A DNA stretch of 5,765 nucleotides from Marinospirillum sp. (GTDB lineage Bacteria; Pseudomonadota; Gammaproteobacteria; Pseudomonadales; Halomonadaceae), in assembly GCA_007116865.1 (NCBI GenBank), contig SKHR01000247.1, positions 1-5,765 of the forward strand, written 5' to 3'. The position numbers and the translations under genes are program-made. Position 1 is the first letter of the stretch; the number at the start of each line of letters is the position of its first letter. Of the stretch, positions 1-5,765 are shown piece after piece. The notes below the pieces were generated by a model. It was not told where the DNA came from. It ran no database searches and saw only the letters and a program-made list of their open reading frames with translations.

Positions 1-96
1 ATCATCATTTCACTGCCTTTCAAAATCATGCTGTTTGTTCTAGTGGACGGCTGGACGCTGGTGATGGGGACACTGGCTGCCAGTTATGGCTATTAG
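1..96 (+). CDS. fliP: Flagellar export gate protein FliP, C-terminal end (partial)
   Basis: Only the last 31 codons and the TAG stop (94-96) lie in the window; the gene is cut by the window start. The visible tail contains LPFKIMLFVLVDGWTLVMG, which is the conserved C-terminal membrane segment of FliP (the Salmonella/E. coli protein also reads LPFK-MLFVLVDGW here). FliP is an inner-membrane protein, present in five copies in the FliP5Q4R1 export gate of the flagellar type III secretion system. The position directly before fliQ-fliR-flhB supports the call. The main alternative is a homologous virulence secretion protein (SctR family), but all neighbours are of the flagellar type. The length and N-terminal signal peptide cannot be judged. 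Confidence 0.93.
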   Translation: MIISLPFKIMLFVLVDGWTLVMGTLAASYGY

Positions 97-109
97 CGTG
101 GCTGGGCGC

Positions 110-117
110 AAAGGAGG
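110..117 (+). promoter_or_regulatory. Strong Shine-Dalgarno of fliQ
   Basis: AAAGGAGG lies 5 bases before the fliQ ATG at 123 and matches the anti-Shine-Dalgarno sequence over seven bases (AAGGAGG). It is the strongest ribosome binding site in the window. It fixes the fliQ start and contrasts with the weak sites before fliR and flhB. Confidence 0.85.
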
Positions 118-122
118 AATAC

Positions 123-392
123 ATGTCTCCTGAGGTAGCAGTCGATCTACTGCGCGAAGCGCTTTTTATCGTGATCACCATTGTTGCGATCGGTGTGGTG
201 CCCAGCCTGCTGGTTGGTTTGATGGTGGCGGTCTTTCAGGCAGCCACGCAAATCAACGAACAAACCCTGAGTTTTTTGCCACGTCTGATGGCCACCCTGT
301 TGGCGCTGATTTTTGCTGGACCAATGATTCTGCGTATGCTCATGGAGTTCTTTGAGCGCCTTGCAAATGAAATCCCCTTCCTGATCGGGTGA
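123..392 (+). CDS. fliQ: Flagellar export gate protein FliQ
   Basis: This 89-residue protein has the usual length for FliQ. It is almost entirely two hydrophobic helices (about residues 13-36 and 52-74) joined by a short polar turn. The turn carries the conserved pattern FQAATQINEQTLSFLP (about 39-54), typical of the family. Four FliQ copies assemble with five FliP and one FliR into the helical gate through which flagellar subunits cross the inner membrane. The start is set by the very strong Shine-Dalgarno at 110-117. The gene begins 26 bases after fliP and ends 4 bases before fliR, so it belongs to the same transcription unit. SctS-type virulence homologues exist, but the flagellar neighbours exclude them here. 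Confidence 0.97.
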   Translation: MSPEVAVDLLREALFIVITIVAIGVVPSLLVGLMVAVFQAATQINEQTLSFLPRLMATLLALIFAGPMILRMLMEFFERLANEIPFLIG

Positions 393-396
393 GCGG

Positions 397-1182
397 ATGC
401 TTTCCCTGCCGCTGACACCGGAAACGCTGACCGCTTTGATCGGTAGTTTTTTGTGGCCGTTTTTTCGCATTGGCGCTTTTTTTATGGCAGCACCGATTTT
501 TGGCGCCAACATGGTGCCCATGCCGGTGCGTCTAGGTCTGGCTTTTTTTGTCACCCTTTTGTTGATGCCCCTGCTGCCACCCGTGCCAGTCATTGACGGC
601 CTGACACTCCACGCCTGGTTGCTGGTGATTCAGCAGATTCTGATTGGCGTGAGCCTCGGGTTTATGGTGCAGCTGTTGTTCCAGGTGTTTGTCATGTTTG
701 GTCAGGTGGTCGCGATGCAGATCGGGATGGGCATGGCGCGAATGGCCGACCCGACCACGGGAATCAACGTGACGGTACTCAGCCAGTACACCCTGATTCT
801 GACCAATCTGGTCTTTCTGGCGACTGGCGGGCATTTGGTGGTGATTTATACCCTGGCTGAGAGTTTTACCATCATTCCGGTCACCACTGAAGGGTTCAGT
901 CGTGAGCACGCCTGGTTGATCGCTTCACAGGGTGCCTGGTTGTATATGGGGGCTTTTTTGATGGCCTTGCCGATCATCTTTGCTAAATTGGTGGTGAACA
1001 TTGCCTTGGGTGTGATCGTGAGGGCTGCGCCACAGTTGAACATTTTTGTCATTGGTTTTCCGATCATGATGATGCTGGGCCTGTTAGAGCTTTGGGTCTG
1101 GGTGGCGGACTATTTGTTCCATTATGAGCGCATGTCGCTGGATGTTTTTGCGCTGATCCGTGAGTGGCTGGGGCTGTTTTAG
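397..1182 (+). CDS. fliR: Flagellar export gate protein FliR
   Basis: The protein has 261 residues, normal for FliR, and is a polytopic inner-membrane protein with hydrophobic segments throughout and no soluble domain. Family hallmarks are visible: the MGMARMADPTTGINVTVLSQY stretch (about residues 111-131), and ALPIIFAKLVVNIALG followed by RAAPQLNIFVIGFP (about 190-222). A single FliR closes the FliP5Q4R1 gate and contacts FlhB. The ATG at 397 follows the fliQ stop (390-392) by 4 bases. There is no clear Shine-Dalgarno beyond GGTGAG, which overlaps the fliQ stop, so translation probably depends on ribosomes finishing fliQ. Its TAG stop directly abuts the flhB ATG. Confidence 0.97.
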   Translation: MLSLPLTPETLTALIGSFLWPFFRIGAFFMAAPIFGANMVPMPVRLGLAFFVTLLLMPLLPPVPVIDGLTLHAWLLVIQQILIGVSLGFMVQLLFQVFVMFGQVVAMQIGMGMARMADPTTGINVTVLSQYTLILTNLVFLATGGHLVVIYTLAESFTIIPVTTEGFSREHAWLIASQGAWLYMGAFLMALPIIFAKLVVNIALGVIVRAAPQLNIFVIGFPIMMMLGLLELWVWVADYLFHYERMSLDVFALIREWLGLF

Positions 1183-2331
1183 ATGGCACAGGAAAACAAA
1201 GACGGTCAGGAAAAAACCGAAGAACCCACGTCGAAACGTCGTGAAGACGCTCGCCGTGACGGGGAGGTGGCTCGTTCTAAGGAGCTGAGCACGGCCATGT
1301 TGCTGCTGACGGCGGGAACAACGCTGCTGATTTTGGGTGCCTGGATGGGCACCAAAGCACTCGATATCATGGAGTACAACTTTTCACTGACCCGTGATGA
1401 TCTGATCACCCATGAAGCCATGTTCACGCATTTTGGTGTTTCGGTATGGCATGCGATCGTCACGGTATTGCCGTTTTTGATCGTGCTGTTTTTTGTTGGG
1501 GCGATTTCACAAATACTGGTAGGTGGCTGGAACTTCACATTTAAAGCCCTGCAGCCAAAATTCAGCAAAATGAATCCGATTTCCGGGCTTAAACGCATTG
1601 TCTCAAAAAACTCATTGGTTGAACTGATCAAGTCGATTGCCAAGGTGCTGTTGGTGGGGGTGACTGCCTACATCATTATTTGGGGGCTGAAAGAAGAGTT
1701 TGCTACTTTAGGGTTTATGGCATTTGAGCCGGCGATTGCCAAGGGCAGTTACTTGATTGTCTGGGCCTTTATCGCGATCAGTTTGTCGTTGATTCTGGTC
1801 GTCATCATCGATGTGCCTTGGCAGATGCATCAGCACAATGAAAAGCTGAAGATGACCCGCCAGGAAGTCAAGGATGAACACAAAAACACCGAGGGTAACC
1901 CTCAAGTTAAAAGCCGGATCCGGCGCTTGCAGATGGAAATGGCACAGCGTCGAATGATGGCCGATGTTCCAAAGGCGGACGTGATCATCACCAACCCGAC
2001 CCATTATGCAGTGGCGCTCAAATACGATGAGCAGGGCAGTGGTGCGCCTGTGTTGCTGGCCAAGGGGCAGGATGAGATTGCCTCCAAAATCCGCGAAATT
2101 GCGGACCATTACGAAATTCCGGTTTTGCAAGTGCCGCCCCTTGCGCGGGCTGTGTTCTTTTCGACTGAACTGGGAGATGAGATTCCTCAAGCGCTTTATA
2201 TGGCCGTTGCTCAGGTCTTGGCCTATGTCTATCAAATGAAGCAGCATAAAGCCGGGCGGGCCGCGAGGCCGGGTCCGGTGCCGCAGGTCGATGTGCCTGC
2301 TGATTTAGATCCCGACTCATCCAGTGAATGA
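1183..2331 (+). CDS. flhB: Flagellar export switch protein FlhB
   Basis: The 382 residues agree with the FlhB family. The hydrophilic N-terminus carries the conserved D-x-x-E-K-T-E-x-P-T-x-K-R pattern (about residues 7-20). Four membrane segments follow at roughly 38-58, 91-113, 151-168 and 190-209. A charged linker leads to the cytoplasmic autocleavage domain. The self-cleavage motif NPTH is at 271-274, next to HYAVALKY; in the family, cleavage occurs between N and P and allows the change from rod/hook to filament substrates. The catalytic asparagine and the following proline are intact. The start follows the fliR stop with zero spacing and only a GGGG run (1170-1173) as a possible ribosome site, suggesting translational coupling. 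The C-terminal tail after about 355 is Pro/Asp/Ser-rich and probably disordered. A perfect inverted repeat covers the stop codon. Confidence 0.97.
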   Translation: MAQENKDGQEKTEEPTSKRREDARRDGEVARSKELSTAMLLLTAGTTLLILGAWMGTKALDIMEYNFSLTRDDLITHEAMFTHFGVSVWHAIVTVLPFLIVLFFVGAISQILVGGWNFTFKALQPKFSKMNPISGLKRIVSKNSLVELIKSIAKVLLVGVTAYIIIWGLKEEFATLGFMAFEPAIAKGSYLIVWAFIAISLSLILVVIIDVPWQMHQHNEKLKMTRQEVKDEHKNTEGNPQVKSRIRRLQMEMAQRRMMADVPKADVIITNPTHYAVALKYDEQGSGAPVLLAKGQDEIASKIREIADHYEIPVLQVPPLARAVFFSTELGDEIPQALYMAVAQVLAYVYQMKQHKAGRAARPGPVPQVDVPADLDPDSSSE

Positions 2332-2335
2332 GTCG
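2313..2335 (+). other. Perfect inverted repeat over the flhB stop codon
   Basis: CGACTCAT (2313-2320) and ATGAGTCG (2328-2335) are exact reverse complements separated by a 7-base loop, giving an 8-bp hairpin that contains the flhB stop (2329-2331). No T run follows (TCAGTTCC), so it is not a classical intrinsic terminator. It could be an mRNA processing or stability element or a weak pause site. It also overlaps the proposed -35 element of the downstream promoter. The structure is visible in the sequence; its function is inferred. Confidence 0.5.
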
Positions 2336-2362
2336 TCAGTTCCTGCCTGAGTGCAGTATAAT
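2333..2362 (+). promoter_or_regulatory. Candidate sigma70 promoter for the unknown gene
   Basis: A perfect -10 box TATAAT occupies 2357-2362. TCGTCA at 2333-2338 matches the -35 consensus TTGACA at four of six positions, with an 18-bp spacer. Transcription would start near 2369, giving a leader of about 70 bases before the ATG at 2438. If real, the promoter would allow the unknown gene, and perhaps flhA, to be expressed apart from the upstream fli genes. Confidence 0.45.
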
Positions 2363-2384
2363 GGTCATCTTGGTGTGATAAGGC

Positions 2385-2402
2385 CAGCTCCAGACGGAGT
2401 TG
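2385..2402 (+). other. Short leader hairpin before the unknown gene
   Basis: CAGCTCC (2385-2391) pairs with GGAGTTG (2396-2402) over seven base pairs, including one G-U pair, around the loop AGAC. It would lie in the 5' leader if transcription starts near 2369. No T run follows directly, so a terminator is unlikely. A hairpin this short can arise by chance. Confidence 0.25.
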
Positions 2403-2437
2403 AGCGAAGCGGCATTTTAACGATAGGGCTGCAATCA

Positions 2438-3592
2438 ATGTGGTTGATGACAAGTGGTCGTTGTACAGATAAACGTCAAACCTGGCAGCTGACCCTGGAA
2501 CAAGGAAAAAAACGCTTAGCCTTGACCCAGGGAATAAAAGGCCTGCAGCGCTTAGCAACGGCTCTGGTGGCCAGTCAGTTAGTCCCCATTAAAGCGTCTA
2601 CCTGGCGCCCGCTGGAACAGCGCCTGTTTTGGGCGCCGCTTGAACTGTCACTGTTTGCAACGGATGGTGGCGATATCAGCGTTCTTGGCACCCTGAATGA
2701 TGAGCAGGTGGCGTGTCTGGTTGCTGGCTTGTCCGATCCTTTTTTGCGTGAGCTGGTTGCCAGACGTCTGGGTTTGCGCGCACATCAGATTCGCCCCAAA
2801 CGTGAAGCGATGCTGGATCCGGCTTTACTCCAGGCTGTCATGCGTTTATGTCAGGCGGGGCTGCCTTATGTCGATGAGGTGCTTTTCCCGCCTTTGGAAG
2901 CAAAAAAACTGAGCCCCTGTCAGGTCTCAGTCAATCTGGACACGCTGCATGGACTGGACCTGCAGGCCAGCGATCAGTTGCCTGGTGGTGGCTGCGCCCT
3001 GCGCCTGGCCACAGGACGCAAAACCCTGTTGCTGGATCCCTTGAGCCTGCCGGCTTTATGTCAGGCACTATCTGAAGCAGCCAGTGCTTTTGAAGGCTGG
3101 TCTATCGGTCAGGCCGATAGTGGTGACGGCTATTCGGTCAGTTTGACGCGTGCCTATGGGGCTCCGGCTTTGGGGCGTATTCCTGCGCATTGGGAAGCTT
3201 TGACGCTTTTGGATGTGCGTATGACGGCGAACAACTTGATTGAGGTTCTAACAGATGCTGATGGCCGTAGTGCCGAACGTTTAGCCAGGCTCTGTAGCGA
3301 ACAGTGTCTTGGGTTGTTTCTGTGGGCGACTGAACTCGCTCTGGTGCCCGTCACTGATCGGGTGCTGAGCATGCGCAAAGCAGGGATTTATGCAGAAAAA
3401 CTGACCCGGGTCTGGGGGCCGATTGGCGGTGCCCAATATCCTCAGCGCTTGTTATGGCTGGCCGATCGTGCGGTCAAACGTGTCGCCAAGATTTGTGACG
3501 CGCTGGCTGATGAGCGGCCGGTAGTAGAGAAAGAATCGGGGGGACTGGATCTGGATGCATTAGACTCAATCACCAGTCGGGTCACCTTCTAA
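2438..3592 (+). CDS. Unrecognised soluble protein encoded between flhB and flhA
   Basis: I do not recognise this 384-residue protein. It has no signal peptide and no convincing membrane helix, so it is probably cytoplasmic. It begins MWLMTSGRC, is rich in Leu and Ala, and has about ten scattered cysteines without a metal-binding pattern. A stretch with D179, LPGGGC (181-186), then TGRKTLLLDP, weakly resembles the D-x-x-L-x-P-G-G-C...D pattern of the FliH C-terminal domain; this is a hint, not an assignment. Other visible stretches are SDPFLRELVARRLGLR near the N-terminal third, RVWGPIGGAQYPQRLLWLADRA in the C-terminal quarter, and an acidic tail. The frame also opens upstream at GTG 2351, but that codon sits at the promoter's TATAAT box and has no ribosome site. 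ATG 2438 has AGGG at 2425-2428 (9-base spacing) and is preferred; ATG 2447 is possible. The setting suggests a role tied to flagellar export or its regulation. Confidence 0.8.
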   Translation: MWLMTSGRCTDKRQTWQLTLEQGKKRLALTQGIKGLQRLATALVASQLVPIKASTWRPLEQRLFWAPLELSLFATDGGDISVLGTLNDEQVACLVAGLSDPFLRELVARRLGLRAHQIRPKREAMLDPALLQAVMRLCQAGLPYVDEVLFPPLEAKKLSPCQVSVNLDTLHGLDLQASDQLPGGGCALRLATGRKTLLLDPLSLPALCQALSEAASAFEGWSIGQADSGDGYSVSLTRAYGAPALGRIPAHWEALTLLDVRMTANNLIEVLTDADGRSAERLARLCSEQCLGLFLWATELALVPVTDRVLSMRKAGIYAEKLTRVWGPIGGAQYPQRLLWLADRAVKRVAKICDALADERPVVEKESGGLDLDALDSITSRVTF

Positions 3593-3596
3593 GCGG

Positions 3597-3625
3597 TTCA
3601 CTTTACGGGTGTTAGTTGGCATACT
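3597..3625 (+). promoter_or_regulatory. Possible extended -10 promoter for flhA
   Basis: TTCACT (3597-3602, four of six to the -35 consensus) and CATACT (3620-3625, four of six to the -10 consensus) are separated by 17 bp. TG at 3617-3618, one base before the -10, makes it an extended -10 arrangement. Transcription would start around 3632, about 25 bases before the flhA ATG. The match is moderate, and flhA may simply be read through from upstream. Confidence 0.3.
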
Positions 3626-3646
3626 TCGCCCTTGCTTCCCTTAATT

Positions 3647-3650
3647 AGGA
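3647..3650 (+). promoter_or_regulatory. Shine-Dalgarno of flhA
   Basis: AGGA lies 6 bases before the ATG at 3657. It decides the flhA start, because the protein from this codon has the short N-terminal tail normal for FlhA before the first membrane helix. Confidence 0.6.
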
Positions 3651-3656
3651 CTTTCC

Positions 3657-5765
3657 ATGGATCGAGCCCAGTTCCAAGGCGCTTTTCGCAGCGTGATGCA
3701 AAGTCAGATAGGAATTCCTTTATTCCTGCTGGCTTTGTTGGCGATGATGACGCTGCCGGTGCCGGTGTTTTTGCTCGACGTTTTTTTTACTTTCAATATT
3801 GCGTTTGCCATTATCATTTTGTTGGTCGCGGTTTACGCTTTGCGCCCCCTCGACTTTGCCGTTTTTCCAACGATTTTGCTGGTTGCAACTTTGCTGCGTC
3901 TGGCTTTGAATGTGGCCTCAACCCGTATCGTTCTGCTCAATGGGCATGAAGGTGGAGATGCCGCCGGCAAGGTGATCGAGTCCTTTGGTTCGGTCTTGAT
4001 CGGTGGTAACTATGTGGTGGGTCTGATTGTGTTCCTGATTTTGGTGATCATCAATTTTGTGGTCATCACCAAGGGTGCGGGGCGTATCTCTGAAGTGAGT
4101 GCTCGCTTTACCCTGGATGCCATGCCTGGTAAGCAGATGGCGATAGATGCGGATCTGAATGCGGGTCTGATTGATCAGGCCGAAGCTAAAAACCGACGCG
4201 AAGAAATCGCTGCAGAAGCCGACTTTTATGGCTCGATGGATGGTGCCAGTAAGTTTGTACGCGGTGATGCCGTGGCTGGCATCATGATTTTGTTCATCAA
4301 TGTGATTGGTGGGCTGTTGATCGGCATGATTCAGCACGACCTCAGCTTTGCCGTGGCTGCAGAGCGTTATGTGCTGCTGACCATTGGTGATGGTCTGGTT
4401 GCACAAATCCCTTCGTTGATGCTGTCGGTTTCTGCCGCGATCATGGTCACGCGGGTGAACTCATCACAAACGATTTCCTCTCAGGTTCAGGGTCAGATGT
4501 TTGGTACACCCAAGGCCTTGGCCGTAGCGGCGGTACTCATGATCATCATGGGTCTGGTACCCGGCATGCCGCACCTGGCTTTTTTGGGGCTCGCCAGTGT
4601 GGCCGGTGGCGGGGCTTATCTGATTCATCGTCTATTGCAAAAGCAGCTTGCCGAACAGCAGGCTGCTGAGCGCGCCGCCAATCAAAAGCCCATCACTCCA
4701 GACCCGGGTCAGGTCGATCAAAAAGAGCTCAACTGGCAGGATGTTGCACCGGTTGATCTGCTGGGATTGGAGGTGGGTTACCGGTTGATTCCCTTGGTTG
4801 ATAAAACCCAGGGTGGGCAACTCTTGGGACGGATCAAAGGGATTCGAAAAAAGCTGTCACAAGATCTGGGTTTTTTGATGCCATCGGTGCATATCCGCGA
4901 CAACCTGGATCTGACCCCCAACAGCTACCGGATCGCGCTCAAAGGGGTCACCATTGGTGAGGCAGAGGTTCATCCAGAGCGAGAAATGGCGATCAATCCC
5001 GGCCAGGTATACGGCAAGATCAACGGGATCAAAGGCCGCGATCCGGCATTTGGACTGGAAGCCGTATGGATCAACCCCTCTCAGCGTGAGGAAGCGCAGA
5101 CGCTGGGTTATACCGTGGTCGACGCCAGTACGGTGATCGCGACCCAGCTGAACCAGGTGATGCATGACTATGCGCATGAGTTGATCGGCCATGACGACGT
5201 GCAAAAGATGCTGGATATTCTGGGGCAAACTTCACCCAAGCTGGCCGAGCAGCTGGTGCCGGATAGTGTCAGTTTGTCGATCCTGTTAAAAGTACTGCAG
5301 AACCTGCTGATTGAGCAGGTTCCGGTGCGCGATTTTCGCTCCATTGCTCAAGCGCTGGTGGATGCAGCACAAACCACCAGAGATCCGGTACAATTGACTT
5401 CGGCAGTGCGGGTCGCCTTGTCGCGTTCAATCGTACAGGCGATCACCGGGCCCAGTGACCACCTGGCGGTGATCACCCTGGAGCCGCAGCTGGAGCAGAT
5501 TCTGCTGAAGAGCGTGCAGCAGGCGGCTCAGCAGGGCGGAGAGACTGACCAGCTGATTTTGGAACCGGCAATGGCTGAAAAACTACAGCAGTCGTTGAGC
5601 GAGGTGGCCCAGCAACAGGAAATGGCAGGCAATCCAGCGGTGTTGGTGACTGCCGCACCCGTGCGTCCGGTCATGGCGCGTTTCGTTCGCTATGGCATTC
5701 AGAACGTACATGTGCTTTCCTATCAGGAAATCCCTGATAATAAACAAATTACCATTGTTGCAACC
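3657..5765 (+). CDS. flhA: Flagellar export protein FlhA (3' end cut by window)
   Basis: The frame stays open for 703 codons to the window edge. FlhA is usually about 690-705 residues and the visible end (VLSYQEIPDNK...) is the family's C-terminal strand, so only the stop or a few residues are missing. Eight membrane segments fall within about residues 17-324. The FHIPEP signature covers RLALNVASTR and GRISEVSARFTLDAMPGKQM; R143, R150 and D154 correspond to Salmonella R147, R154 and D158, and D204 in RGDA to D208, a residue implicated in proton-driven export. A Gln/Ala-rich linker (about 325-361) leads to the cytoplasmic domain (about 362-695), which forms the nonameric docking ring. The chaperone-binding residues are kept: D462 and F465 in DPAF, and T496, matching Salmonella D456, F459 and T490. 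The gene starts 64 bases after the unknown gene. SctV-type virulence homologues are the only alternative. Confidence 0.97.
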   Translation, partial: MDRAQFQGAFRSVMQSQIGIPLFLLALLAMMTLPVPVFLLDVFFTFNIAFAIIILLVAVYALRPLDFAVFPTILLVATLLRLALNVASTRIVLLNGHEGGDAAGKVIESFGSVLIGGNYVVGLIVFLILVIINFVVITKGAGRISEVSARFTLDAMPGKQMAIDADLNAGLIDQAEAKNRREEIAAEADFYGSMDGASKFVRGDAVAGIMILFINVIGGLLIGMIQHDLSFAVAAERYVLLTIGDGLVAQIPSLMLSVSAAIMVTRVNSSQTISSQVQGQMFGTPKALAVAAVLMIIMGLVPGMPHLAFLGLASVAGGGAYLIHRLLQKQLAEQQAAERAANQKPITPDPGQVDQKELNWQDVAPVDLLGLEVGYRLIPLVDKTQGGQLLGRIKGIRKKLSQDLGFLMPSVHIRDNLDLTPNSYRIALKGVTIGEAEVHPEREMAINPGQVYGKINGIKGRDPAFGLEAVWINPSQREEAQTLGYTVVDASTVIATQLNQVMHDYAHELIGHDDVQKMLDILGQTSPKLAEQLVPDSVSLSILLKVLQNLLIEQVPVRDFRSIAQALVDAAQTTRDPVQLTSAVRVALSRSIVQAITGPSDHLAVITLEPQLEQILLKSVQQAAQQGGETDQLILEPAMAEKLQQSLSEVAQQQEMAGNPAVLVTAAPVRPVMARFVRYGIQNVHVLSYQEIPDNKQITIVAT

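Noticed and set aside
1708..2320. Long antisense open frames (up to 179 codons) opposite flhB
   Set aside because: They lie opposite well-conserved FlhB coding sequence, have His/Arg/Gln-rich translations typical of antisense shadows, and match no family I know.
1..2331. Possibility that the fliPQR-flhB block is a virulence (injectisome) type III system
   Set aside because: The FliR, FlhB (NPTH context) and FlhA sequences follow the flagellar pattern closely, and the FlhA residues aligned to Salmonella flagellar FlhA are all kept. No injectisome-specific genes are visible.
2385..2417. Hairpin 2385-2402 plus the later TTTT (2414-2417) as an intrinsic terminator
   Set aside because: The T run is short and lies about 12 bases beyond the stem, too far and too weak for intrinsic termination.
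2697..2912. 71-codon + strand frame inside the unknown gene, possibly hinting at a frameshift
   Set aside because: The main frame continues without interruption through this stretch with sensible composition, so there is no sign of a frameshift.
3617..3635. TTGGC...CTTGC before flhA, resembling a sigma54 promoter, which would be expected for polar flagellar genes
   Set aside because: The GG (3618-3619) and the GC of the TTGC are separated by 14 bases instead of the strict 10, so sigma54 binding is very unlikely.
3632..3949. 105-codon + strand open frame overlapping the flhA start
   Set aside because: It is an out-of-frame shadow of flhA, whose own frame from 3657 encodes the unmistakable FHIPEP family N-terminus.
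3918..4406. 162-codon antisense open frame opposite flhA
   Set aside because: The region encodes conserved FlhA membrane and FHIPEP segments on the + strand; the His/Thr/Asn-rich antisense translation is a compositional artefact.

Overview
The window is a stretch of a flagellar biosynthesis cluster, all on the + strand, from a gammaproteobacterium. It encodes the membrane core of the flagellar type III export apparatus. The order fliP-fliQ-fliR-flhB-(extra gene)-flhA matches the single large cluster seen in polarly flagellated gammaproteobacteria such as Pseudomonas and Vibrio. In enteric bacteria flhBAE is instead an operon separate from fliPQR. The FlhA and FlhB sequences are of the ordinary gammaproteobacterial type. 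Genus cannot be decided from the sequence alone.

Layout: the 3' end of fliP (1-96), complete fliQ (123-392), fliR (397-1182) and flhB (1183-2331), an unrecognised soluble-protein gene (best start 2438, end 3592), then flhA (3657 to the window edge). The flhA reading frame is 703 codons long with no stop yet, so it is probably complete except for its last few residues. fliQ, fliR and flhB are packed with gaps of 4 and 0 bases and look translationally coupled. After flhB the packing loosens to 106 bases before the unknown gene and 64 bases before flhA, and each of these gaps holds a candidate sigma70-type promoter. No gene-free stretch exceeds about 110 bases.

How the genes work together: FliP, FliQ and FliR build the helical export gate. 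FlhB wraps the gate and switches substrate specificity from rod/hook to filament proteins through self-cleavage at its NPTH motif. FlhA forms the nonameric ring that docks chaperone-substrate complexes and couples export to the proton motive force. The unknown gene between flhB and flhA is the one component the standard model does not explain. It has an intact long frame and a perfect TATAAT box upstream, and contains a short stretch weakly reminiscent of the FliH C-terminal domain. It is the most interesting item here. The rest is conventional flagellar machinery, and I see no mobile elements, RNA genes or CRISPR arrays.
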